In this document: positions 1-5,862 of the stretch, one piece after another
Layout: each line of letters opens with the position of its first letter
How positions within the stretch are numbered: the stretch's first letter is position 1
From: CADCTB01 sp038231955
GTDB lineage: Bacteria > Actinomycetota > Acidimicrobiia > Acidimicrobiales > AC-14
Direction of reading: 5' to 3'
DNA: 10,871 bases
NCBI GenBank assembly: GCA_038231955.1
Contig: JBBSIS010000110.1
Span: 1-10,871 of the forward strand
Notes under the pieces: model-generated
The model's input: the letters and a program-made list of their open reading frames with translations, nothing else
The model's database searches: none
What the model was told of the DNA's origin: nothing
Position numbers and translations under genes: made by a program

Positions 1-175
1 GTCCCTTCCCGGATGGAGCGGGCGACGGCCCCCGACGGCCCGGACTTGGCCACAGCAGTTGCTCCCATCAGTCGACTCAACCAACTGCTCAAATGTGCGC
101 CCGTCGCCGTCCATTTGTCAAGATTTCCTGTTCGACCGCCGGGCACAGGATTACCGTTCAGACGTGGGAATGGTG
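1..175. other. Unassigned leader region upstream of the first gene
   Basis: No convincing gene is seen here. Bases 100-160 are less GC-rich than the surroundings, as expected for an intergenic region. TTGTCA at 115-120 resembles a -35 box on the plus strand and its complement contains TTGACA, but no good -10 hexamer lies at the right distance on either strand. A minus-strand reading frame from 114 runs off the left edge, but its 38 codons resemble no known family. Confidence 0.3.
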
Positions 176-667
176 ATGGAGCTTGTTCCGCCCAGCCTCT
201 CGGTGGACCCCCGACGAATGGGCAGTGTCCAGATCCGCCTGACGAACGAAGGCGTCGAGATCGTGGCCCACCACGTCGACGATCTGCGTCCCCTGGCCTC
301 GGGTCACGCCACGGTGCAGGTCGGCGCGTATTCGGATGCGACGGCGGAGCTTCACCCGATGGTCGGGAAGGACCAGCGGACGTCGTCCTACACGTTCAAC
401 CTGGAGAACACCGGCGACCTGGCCCTGGTCGCCTCGCTCAGTACCGAAGACCCCTCGGGCTCCCTGGTGCTCGACGTCCACCCCGCCCAGGTGTCAGCCG
501 AGCCCGGGGACACGGCGACGGCCGCCGTCACCGTGCAGGCCCGCAAGGCCCTCAAGCGGGGTGAGCAGCGCTTCCGGGTCTGCGTCATCGCCGAGGTGCA
601 CGGCGGCAGCCGGTTCCGGGTCGAGGGCGCCTTCTATCAGCAGGGCATCAAGCCGGCCAAGAAGTAG
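176..667 (+). CDS. Small Ig-like (beta-sandwich) domain protein, function unknown
   Basis: The 163-residue product has no signal peptide or membrane segment and so is probably cytoplasmic. It resembles an actinobacterial family of tandem Ig/NEW3-like modules. An opening strand (residues 1-25, ELVPPSLSV...) is followed by a complete module at about 56-152, with the pattern AEL...YTFNLENTGDLALVASLSTEDPSGSLVLDVHPAQV...EPGDTA. The first module looks shortened, because family members as I recall them have many more residues between the two. The tail (AFYQQGIKPAKK) is basic. The start is uncertain: ATG at 176 has GGGA at a sensible distance upstream, ATG at 170 and GTG at 164 or 173 are alternatives, and the open frame reaches back to a TTG at 59. 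The gene converges on the small gene ending at 680. Family assignment is from memory of sequence pattern, and no function is proposed. Confidence 0.7.
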   Translation: MELVPPSLSVDPRRMGSVQIRLTNEGVEIVAHHVDDLRPLASGHATVQVGAYSDATAELHPMVGKDQRTSSYTFNLENTGDLALVASLSTEDPSGSLVLDVHPAQVSAEPGDTATAAVTVQARKALKRGEQRFRVCVIAEVHGGSRFRVEGAFYQQGIKPAKK

Positions 668-683
668 GGCCGTCGCTCCCTAC
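664..683. terminator. Short hairpin spanning both convergent stop codons
   Basis: GTAGGG (664-669) and CCCTAC (678-683) form a perfect 6-bp stem around an 8-nt loop. The TAG stop of the plus-strand gene (665-667) and the TAG stop of the minus-strand gene (682-680) lie one in each arm. The symmetry suits a shared bidirectional terminator. There is no T-tract on either side, so the call is tentative. Confidence 0.35.
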
Positions 684-964
684 GGCTCGATGACGATCCA
701 GCCCCGCCGCTGCAGTTCGGCCGCCAGCGCCTCGGCCGGAAGCCGCCGTACGGCCTGCTCGGTCGGCGACAGCCGGGCCACCGGCTCGGCCGGGCCGGGT
801 GCGCTTCCGTCATCCGCGGCCTCGAGGAGCCGGTCGATGAAGGCGGTGGCCTCGTCAGCCGTGAACTTGCCGGCGGCCTGACGCTGGGTGAACCCCATGG
901 GGCCGCGGCCGTCGCGGAAGTCGACGTGGCCGGCGTCCTGGAGCAGCCCCAGCAGCTCTTTCAT
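680..964 (-). CDS. Small unrecognised protein downstream of the ArsA/Get3-like pair
   Basis: The 94-residue product begins MKELLGLLQDAGHVDFRDGRG and ends LQRRGWIVIEP. I do not recognise the family. Predicted features are an N-terminal helix (1-12), a charged turn, a second helical stretch (about 26-50), a Pro/Gly/Ala linker (51-63) and a C-terminal helix leading into a hydrophobic strand (WIVI). There is no signal peptide or membrane segment. The reading frame is open far upstream inside the ATPase gene, so the start must be chosen: ATG at 964 has only a weak AGG upstream, while GTG at 1009 shares a base with the upstream TAG stop (TAGTG), would give 109 residues and would be translationally coupled. 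The ordered amphipathic sequence and the position at the end of an operon support a real gene. Confidence 0.6.
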   Translation of the reverse strand: MKELLGLLQDAGHVDFRDGRGPMGFTQRQAAGKFTADEATAFIDRLLEAADDGSAPGPAEPVARLSPTEQAVRRLPAEALAAELQRRGWIVIEP

Positions 965-1008
965 CTGCCTGGCCGACGCGGGCGGCCCCGACGGTTGACC
1001 GAAAGCCA

Positions 1009-2172
1009 CTACGTCGGCGACCAGATGGCCTGCCCGTGGCGGAGGAGCCCGGCCAGGTCGAAGATGTCGGTGTCGAAGAAAGGCACGCTGACCACCACGT
1101 CGGGCACCGACGCCAGCTCGGCCCGCTGCTCCGCCTCCCGCTTGGCCACCACGCCGAAGTTCAAGAAGCTCTCCCCTACCTCGCCGAGGACCCGGGCGAC
1201 TGCGGTCGCGTCCGCTCCTTCGGCCCCGATGGCAGCAGCCAGCGCCGGGCCATCGGCGCGCAGCCGCTCGGCGACCCGGCTGGCGCCGGCATCGAGGAGA
1301 TAGGCGGGAAGCACCTTGTTGAGCACCAGGGCGCCGGGGTGCAGGCCCAGCTTGACCAGGGCGTCCATGAAGTACTCGGCCTCCCGCAGCGGCGCCGCTT
1401 CCAGCGTGCTGACCAGCAGGAAAGTCGTCCGCCGGTCGTGGACCAGGCGATTGACGGCCTCGGCCCGTTCGACGAACCCGTCGTACATGGTCTGGAAAAG
1501 CAGGAAGAACTCCCCGATGTCCTGGAGGAACTGCGTACCGAGGATCCGGTCGGCCACCTGATAGAAGGGCCGGCTGGCCAGGTTGAGCACCCGGGAACGG
1601 GCCGGGGCGGTGAGCCACCGCAGCAGCCGGCTGGAGAAGAACTCCGCCATGCGGTCCGGCGCCTCGAGGAAATCGAGGGCGTTGCGGGTGGGCGGGGTAT
1701 CGACCACGATCAGGTCGTACTTCCCGGTCTGGTGGATCTCGTAGAGACGCTCCATGGCGATGTACTCGTGCCCCTGGGCGAAACGACCGGACACGTTTTG
1801 GTACAGCGGGTTGTCGAGGATCTTCCGTACGGTGGCCTTGTCGGGGGCGTGGCGGCGCACCAGCTCGTCCCAGGACTGCTTGGCGTCGAGCATGGCCGCC
1901 CACAGCTCGCCCCGGGGCTCGACGCCTGCAGCGTTGAAGGTCGACTCGGGCACCCGCGTCTCCACGTTGCCCAGGTCCTGCATGCCCAGGGCGTCGGCCA
2001 GGCGGCGGGCGGGGTCGACGGTGAGGACCAGCACCTTGCCGCCGAGGCGGGCGGCGGCCATGGCCGCGGCGGCGGCGGCCGTGGTGGTCTTGCCGACGCC
2101 ACCGGCGCCGCAGCAGATGGCGATTTCCTTGGCGGCGAGGAGCTGCTCGAGGGAACGGGTGCCCGGAGTCAT
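1009..2172 (-). CDS. ArsA/Get3-like ATPase, BagB (Rv3680)-like subunit
   Basis: The 387-residue product is a soluble SIMIBI-class ATPase of the ArsA/Get3 family. Visible are a P-loop at 22-30 (GAGGVGKTT), an Asp-Pro motif at 53-56 (DPAR), and the switch segment DTPPTRNALDFL at 158-169. The P-loop carries alanine where deviant-Walker-A proteins usually have the signature lysine (GKGGVGKT). Length and order match the second protein of the mycobacterial Rv3679/Rv3680 pair, called BagA/BagB, which is related to the eukaryotic tail-anchored protein targeting factor Get3. An arsenite role is not indicated, since no arsenic genes are present. Start ATG at 2172 lies two bases after the TGA of the upstream ATPase (TGATCATG), indicating coupled translation and probably a heterodimer. 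The family call is strong; the cargo is unknown. Confidence 0.9.
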   Translation of the reverse strand: MTPGTRSLEQLLAAKEIAICCGAGGVGKTTTAAAAAAMAAARLGGKVLVLTVDPARRLADALGMQDLGNVETRVPESTFNAAGVEPRGELWAAMLDAKQSWDELVRRHAPDKATVRKILDNPLYQNVSGRFAQGHEYIAMERLYEIHQTGKYDLIVVDTPPTRNALDFLEAPDRMAEFFSSRLLRWLTAPARSRVLNLASRPFYQVADRILGTQFLQDIGEFFLLFQTMYDGFVERAEAVNRLVHDRRTTFLLVSTLEAAPLREAEYFMDALVKLGLHPGALVLNKVLPAYLLDAGASRVAERLRADGPALAAAIGAEGADATAVARVLGEVGESFLNFGVVAKREAEQRAELASVPDVVVSVPFFDTDIFDLAGLLRHGQAIWSPT

Positions 2173-2174
2173 GA

Positions 2175-3146
2175 TCAGTACCCAAGCTCCGCGCTCAGGG
2201 CGTCGGCCACCTGGCCCGTGGTCCGCAACCCGTGGCCCCGCGCGAAGAGGTAGGGCACGTAGAGGAGCGGGAGAGCCGGGTCGACCGCGGCCCGCAGGCG
2301 GTCCAGATGGCCGGCCCGGGTCCGGCGCAGGGTGACGGCTAGGCGGGCCGCCTCCAGGACGGGCCCCACCGGCCCGTCGACGGCATCGGCCAGCCGATCG
2401 GACATCGCCGGTTCTCGCAGGCGCTCGAATGCCTCCTCGTCGGCCCCGCTGAAAAGCTCGGGCAGGACGCTGTTCACCACGATGGCGGCCACGTCTATCC
2501 GGGTCTCGGTCCTCATGCGCTCGATCAGCTCGATCGTTTCGTTGACCGGCATTTCCTCGGGCGTGGTCACCACCACCAGCCCGGTGGTGGCCGGGTCGGC
2601 CATGAGGTCGGCCAGCCAGCCCGTCTGCTGGCGGACCTGGCCGACCCGCACCAGGGCGTTGATGGCCTGGGGGGCGGTGAGCTGGCCGACGATGTGGCCG
2701 GTGGCGGCGGCGTCGACCACCACGCAGTCGTAGTGGCGCTCCCGTACCTCCCAGCCCACCTTGCCCACCGTGAGGATCTCACGCACCCCCGGCGCCGCGG
2801 TAGCGACGAAGTCGAAGGCGCGGGCCAACGGACGGATGCCGGCCAGGCCCGGGATGCGCAGCTGCAGATGGAGGTACTCCCGCAAGGACGCTTCCGTGTC
2901 CATGGACATGGCCCACAGGTTCGGCTGCACCGCCTTGGCCTCGAACCCCGGGCGGGACGTCTCGAGGAAGTCGGAGAGGTCGCCCTTGGGCTCGAACTCA
3001 CAGGCCAGCGTGCGCCGGCCCCGCTGGGCGCTGAGCAGGGCCAGGGCGGCAGCGATGGTGCTCTTCCCCACCCCTCCCTTCCCGGTGACGAAGAGCAGCC
3101 GGCGGTCGAGGAGGTCGACCGTCAACTCGGTCCCCGAGCCCGTCAA
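2175..3146 (-). CDS. ArsA/Get3-like ATPase, BagA (Rv3679)-like subunit
   Basis: The 323-residue product is the partner of the following ATPase. The P-loop at 22-29 (GKGGVGKS) is the full deviant Walker A with its signature lysine. The switch II region reads VVDAAATGH (143-151) rather than the DTPPT form in the partner, a difference I associate with BagA-type proteins. It has no membrane segment and is expected to be cytosolic. The start is uncertain. TTG at 3146 lies inside the last copy of a 17-bp tandem repeat and has no clear ribosome site; TTG at 3125 is preceded by GGGG at a reasonable distance and would give 316 residues. The in-frame stop upstream of 3146 is the stop codon of DUF3107 itself. 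It lies between DUF3107 and the BagB-like gene in one operon. Confidence 0.9.
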   Translation of the reverse strand: MTGSGTELTVDLLDRRLLFVTGKGGVGKSTIAAALALLSAQRGRRTLACEFEPKGDLSDFLETSRPGFEAKAVQPNLWAMSMDTEASLREYLHLQLRIPGLAGIRPLARAFDFVATAAPGVREILTVGKVGWEVRERHYDCVVVDAAATGHIVGQLTAPQAINALVRVGQVRQQTGWLADLMADPATTGLVVVTTPEEMPVNETIELIERMRTETRIDVAAIVVNSVLPELFSGADEEAFERLREPAMSDRLADAVDGPVGPVLEAARLAVTLRRTRAGHLDRLRAAVDPALPLLYVPYLFARGHGLRTTGQVADALSAELGY

Positions 3147-3189
3147 GACTCGAGGCCTGTCAAGACTCGAGGCCTGTCAAGACTCGAGG
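3142..3189. repeat. Triplicated 17-bp tandem repeat at a gene junction
   Basis: Three head-to-tail copies lie at 3142-3158, 3159-3175 and 3176-3189 (the last is 14 bp). On the coding strand the unit reads CTCGAGTCTTGACAGGC. Each copy contains TCTTGA, in which a TTG start and a TGA stop overlap. The copy at 3176-3189 supplies the end and stop of DUF3107; the copy at 3142-3158 supplies the possible TTG start of the BagA-like ATPase. A single-copy ancestor would have had overlapping stop and start. Confidence 0.95.
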
Positions 3190-3431
3190 GTCGTCACCGG
3201 GGCGCTGAAGCCGACCCGGCGATCGCTGCGGGGTGCTCCGATCTCCACGTAGGCCAGCTTGCCAGTGGGGACGCCGACCCGTCGGCCCTTCTTGTCGGTA
3301 AGCCACAAGATGGCGCCTTCCTTGCCCACTGACGCGGTGATCTCCTTGATGAGGTCGTCACTGGCGAGGTCGTCGCTCAGTTCGATCTCGATCTCCTTGG
3401 GCGTCTGGGTGACCCCGATCCGAATCTCCAC
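3177..3431 (-). CDS. DUF3107 family protein
   Basis: The 84-residue product matches the small actinobacterial DUF3107 family: MEIRIGVTQTPKEIEIEL at the start, a central WLTDKKGRRVGVPTGKLAYVEIG (43-65), then RRVGF. The family has no established function that I know of; the mycobacterial member is, as I recall, TB9.4 (Rv3208A). The protein is soluble. It starts at GTG 3431 with a strong AGGAG (3442-3438) six bases upstream. The usual family end is close to RRVGF, so the last ten residues (SAPVTTLES and neighbours) are an extension whose final codons fall in the 17-bp repeat. It lies 29 bp after the Lgt-like gene and is probably co-transcribed with it and the two ATPases. Confidence 0.9.
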   Translation of the reverse strand: MEIRIGVTQTPKEIEIELSDDLASDDLIKEITASVGKEGAILWLTDKKGRRVGVPTGKLAYVEIGAPRSDRRVGFSAPVTTLES

Positions 3432-3437
3432 TGCAGT

Positions 3438-3442
3438 CTCCT
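3438..3442 (-). promoter_or_regulatory. Strong ribosome binding site for DUF3107
   Basis: AGGAG on the minus strand, six bases before the GTG at 3431, fixes the start of DUF3107. It is the best such site in this operon. Confidence 0.75.
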
Positions 3443-3460
3443 CACATCGCGGGCGACGAC

Positions 3461-4447
3461 TCAGGGCCCCTCCACTCCGGACTCCGGGCCGCGGTCCTCA
3501 TTCAGTATGGCTTGGTCGCTGCGGTCCTCCGCTCCGCTTCGGTTCTCGCTTCGTATGGCTTGGTCGCTGCGGTCCTCCGCTCCGCTTCGGTTCTCGCTTC
3601 GTATGGCTTGGTCCGGAACGGGTGTCTCGTCCCAGTGGCCCCATCTCGGCGTCCGGCGCAGCACGAAGAGGGTGAAGAGGCACAGGAGGACCGTGGCGAT
3701 GGCCGCCCATTGGCTGCCGGTCAGCCCGAACCGGCGTACGTCGTCCCGCAGGAAGTCCTCCAGGATGCGGGCCAGCCCGTAGCCGAGGCCGAACACGAGG
3801 ATCAGGAAGCCGTCGAAGTGCACTCGCTTTCGTAGCTGGACGAGCACGAGGAGCAGGACGAGCGCGAGGAACTGGTCGTAGAGGGCGGTCTGATGGACGA
3901 CGGCGCCGGCCGTACGGCTGACGAGACCGGTGGGCGCGCAGGGCGAGCCGGTGGCCACGTCGATGCCGGGGCAGCGGTAGCCGAGGAAGAACGAGGTCAG
4001 CTTGCCCAAGTGGTCGGCGATGATCAGGTCACCGGTCCGGCCGACAAAGACGCCCAGGGCCATGCCGGGCGCGGCGGAGTCCATCACCTTCCAGAACGAG
4101 AGGCGCTCCTTGCGGATCCGGGGCACGGCGAAGGCGATGGCGCCGAGGAACCCACCGATCAGGGATATCCCGCCCTGCCACACGAACAGGATGTCGAGGG
4201 GAGACGAGGAGTAGTCGCCGAAGTGGTTGAGCACGTAGGCCACGCGGGCGCCGACCAGGGCGCCGATGGCGGCCCGGGTGAAGAGTGGGTAGATGTCGTC
4301 GTCGGACATCCCGCGCCGACGTGACGCCGGCAGCATGAAGCGGGCGCCGATCATGAACCCGATGGCGATGAAGAGCCCGTGGGGCGACACTGACAATGGG
4401 CCCAGGTGGATCCGTACGATCGGGTCGTAGGAGATGGCGCCCAGCAC
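3461..4447 (-). CDS. Prolipoprotein diacylglyceryl transferase (Lgt)-like membrane protein with repetitive tail
   Basis: The 328-residue product has the Lgt fold: GPLSVSPHGLFIAIGF at 16-31, R69, WQGGISLIGG at 90-99, GRTGD at 136-140, HQTALYD at 185-191, R227 and R234, with about seven membrane segments. Lgt attaches diacylglycerol from phosphatidylglycerol to the lipobox cysteine. Compared with the E. coli enzyme, from memory, Tyr26 becomes His23, His103 becomes Ile97, Asn146 becomes Asp140 and Glu151 becomes Asp145, while the GR arginine stays. It may therefore be a divergent Lgt or a paralogue with altered activity. Residues 265-328 form a charged cytoplasmic tail with two perfect 16-residue repeats (DQAIRSENRSGAEDRS) and a third degenerate one. 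The GTG start at 4447 has AGGAG only two bases upstream, so a CTG at 4444 is conceivable. First gene of the operon. Confidence 0.8.
   Translation of the reverse strand: MLGAISYDPIVRIHLGPLSVSPHGLFIAIGFMIGARFMLPASRRRGMSDDDIYPLFTRAAIGALVGARVAYVLNHFGDYSSSPLDILFVWQGGISLIGGFLGAIAFAVPRIRKERLSFWKVMDSAAPGMALGVFVGRTGDLIIADHLGKLTSFFLGYRCPGIDVATGSPCAPTGLVSRTAGAVVHQTALYDQFLALVLLLVLVQLRKRVHFDGFLILVFGLGYGLARILEDFLRDDVRRFGLTGSQWAAIATVLLCLFTLFVLRRTPRWGHWDETPVPDQAIRSENRSGAEDRSDQAIRSENRSGAEDRSDQAILNEDRGPESGVEGP
3492..3612. repeat. 48-bp tandem repeat in the 3' end of the Lgt-like gene
   Basis: Two identical 48-bp units occupy 3507-3554 and 3555-3602, each starting ATGGCTTGGTCGCTGCGG on the plus strand. The next 10 bp (3603-3612) begin a third unit, and 3492-3506 resembles a decayed unit end (10 of 15 bases match by eye). 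The unit is a multiple of three, so the Lgt-like frame gains 16 residues per copy. Inside the unit there are shorter GAAGCG/GGAGCG-like echoes. There are no spacers, so it is not CRISPR. Confidence 0.95.
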
Positions 4448-4486
4448 GTCTCCTGTCTAGCCGCTGCTATGTGCTGAGCTACAGCG
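4448..4486. promoter_or_regulatory. 39-bp divergent intergenic region with small inverted repeat
   Basis: This gap separates the Lgt-like gene (leftward) from the TMEM175-type gene (rightward) and must hold or border both start signals. CCGCTG (4461-4466) and CAGCGG (4482-4487) form a 6-bp inverted repeat around 15 bp, and could be an operator. I see no convincing -35/-10 pair. An ATG at 4469 is followed in frame by a stop and is not a gene start. Confidence 0.3.
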
Positions 4487-5116
4487 GTGACCCCGGGCCG
4501 GTTGGAGGCGTTCAGCGACGGCGTGCTGGCCGTGGCCATCACCCTGCTCGCGTTCCAGGTCACCCTGCCGGCCATCCCGACCGGCCACCTGGCGCACGCC
4601 CTGTTCCACCTGTGGCCGTCCTATGCCAGCTATGCGTTGAGCTTCGCCATCATCGGCATCATCTGGGTGAACCACCACGCCATGTTCGACCGGGTCGCCA
4701 CCGTCGACCGCATGGTCCTGTTCCTGAACCTCGGCCTGCTCATGACCGTGGCATTCCTGCCGTTCCCCACCGCCGTCCTGGCCGGGTACGTCCACAAGGG
4801 CGGCGCCGACTCCCACGTCGCCGCAGCTCTGTACAGCACCAACATGACCGGGATCGGCGTGTTCTTCCTGGCCCTCTGGTACCACCTGGGCCGGACGCCG
4901 GGAACGCTGGTAGAAGGCTTCGAGGTCCAGGCCCGGGCTGCGTTGCGGCGGACGGTACCCGGCCCGTGCATCTACGCGGCGTCGGTCGGGCTGGCCTTCG
5001 TCAACGCCCAGGCGTGCCTGGTGCTCTACGCCGCCATGGCCGTGTACTTCATTCTTCCCGACCGGGAGGCGCCGCCGGCGCAGGGGATTCCCACGGCCGG
5101 CGAGGTGTCGCCGTAG
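4487..5116 (+). CDS. TMEM175/DUF1211-family potassium channel-like membrane protein
   Basis: The 209-residue product carries the family hallmark RLEAFSDGVLAVAITLL at 5-21 (the RxxxFSDG motif) followed by the WVNHH segment at 60-64, and about six hydrophobic segments (10-29, 46-62, 78-98, 117-133, 158-176, 178-190), the number expected of a complete bacterial subunit. Bacterial members form tetrameric potassium-selective channels in the cytoplasmic membrane. The start is GTG 4487; the nearest upstream in-frame codon of note is a stop at 4475, which rules out a longer form. No good ribosome site is visible. The gene stands alone on its strand, 39 bp from the divergent Lgt-like gene, and its last 68 bp overlap the 3' end of the cytochrome gene on the other strand. 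Physiological role here is unknown. Confidence 0.88.
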   Translation: MTPGRLEAFSDGVLAVAITLLAFQVTLPAIPTGHLAHALFHLWPSYASYALSFAIIGIIWVNHHAMFDRVATVDRMVLFLNLGLLMTVAFLPFPTAVLAGYVHKGGADSHVAAALYSTNMTGIGVFFLALWYHLGRTPGTLVEGFEVQARAALRRTVPGPCIYAASVGLAFVNAQACLVLYAAMAVYFILPDREAPPAQGIPTAGEVSP

Positions 5117-5783
5117 CGGCGGCTGGTGGCCGGGCCGGGCGCCCGGTGAGCTCCTCGTACCACTTGGGACGGTGCCGTCGGGCCCAGATCGTCGGGACCC
5201 AACCCTCGGTCATGCCCCGGAACGCATCCTGATCGGAGTAGGCCATCCGGAGGTGACCGGCCACGACCACGGCGAGGACAATGGCCAGCCAGTCGTGGAC
5301 GAACGTCGCCCCTGTCCGCCACTCGACCGGGAAGAACCGGAACCAGTGCATGATCGACCCGGTACCCAGCATGACGACGATGGCGCCCAGGGTGAATGCG
5401 GCGTTGAGCTTCTGGCCCGGATGGAACTTGCCCATCCGGACGTCTCTGCTGCGGCCGAACGAGCGCAGCCAGCGCCGGTCGTCGTCGTCGAAGCGGGCCA
5501 GGGCGCGCACGTCGGCCACGACCTGCCGGCGCCATGGTCCCACCCGTGCCGCCACCAGGGGCACGGGTAGGGCCAGCCCGGCGATCACGTGCGTCCATCG
5601 CACCAGCTCGCGGCGGCCGACCAGGGCGGTCAGTGGCCCGATGTAGAGGATGGCGGCCGTGGCCATGAGGATGCCGAACAGGATGGCGTTGGCCCAGTGC
5701 AATGCCCGCTCGGCGTGGTCGAAACGGGGAAGCCGGGCCTGGGCGGGAACCTCCACGCCGGCCGTACGGACGGTCGCGTCCAT
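5049..5783 (-). CDS. Cytochrome b561 / formate dehydrogenase gamma-type membrane subunit
   Basis: The 244-residue product is a probable di-heme b-type cytochrome with four membrane segments. Histidines suited to heme ligation sit in the first segment (HAERALHWANAILFGIL), the second (RWTHVIAGLAL) and the fourth (FVHDWLAIVLAVVVAGHLRMAY). The following GMTEGWVPTIWARRHRPKWYEEL is the typical cytoplasmic end of the FdnI/NiFe-hydrogenase b-type family. It probably carries electrons between the quinone pool and the molybdopterin protein encoded 79 bp upstream on the same strand. Start ATG 5783 lacks a clear ribosome site; the frame is open back to 5954, inside the upstream gene, but that extension is low-complexity and unlikely. 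The Pro/Ala-rich C-terminus overlaps the TMEM175-type gene on the other strand by 68 bp. Confidence 0.85.
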   Translation of the reverse strand: MDATVRTAGVEVPAQARLPRFDHAERALHWANAILFGILMATAAILYIGPLTALVGRRELVRWTHVIAGLALPVPLVAARVGPWRRQVVADVRALARFDDDDRRWLRSFGRSRDVRMGKFHPGQKLNAAFTLGAIVVMLGTGSIMHWFRFFPVEWRTGATFVHDWLAIVLAVVVAGHLRMAYSDQDAFRGMTEGWVPTIWARRHRPKWYEELTGRPARPPAAATATPRRPWESPAPAAPPGREE

Positions 5784-5862
5784 CCGGCGGGGTTGGGGAT
5801 CCCGCCGGGCGCGAGGGGCGCGCCCCGATGGGCCCGGGCGCCCGTCGCTGTGATCAGCGCCA

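Noticed and set aside
1..114. Possible divergent gene running off the left edge from ATG 114 (minus)
   Set aside because: Only 38 codons are visible, composition is uninformative and the ribosome site is weak; it cannot be supported from this window.
1012..2185. Long minus-strand extension of the small gene's frame through the BagB-like gene
   Set aside because: The translation over the ATPase gene is Arg/Pro/Gly-rich and matches no family, while the ATPase in the other frame is unmistakable.
1036..2253. 405-codon plus-strand open frame opposite the BagB-like gene
   Set aside because: It is antisense to a clear ATPase, with Gly/His/Val-rich composition as expected from the complementary strand of high-GC coding DNA.
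1009..3146. Arsenite efflux (ArsA) system
   Set aside because: Neither arsB, arsD nor arsenic-type regulators are present, and the paired arrangement matches Get3-like BagA/BagB proteins rather than the single two-domain ArsA.
3492..3612. CRISPR array
   Set aside because: The units are directly adjacent with no spacers, and the repeat lies in frame inside a gene.
4469..4477. ATG start for the TMEM175-type gene at 4469
   Set aside because: It is followed in frame by TGC and a TGA stop, so GTG 4487 is the first usable start.
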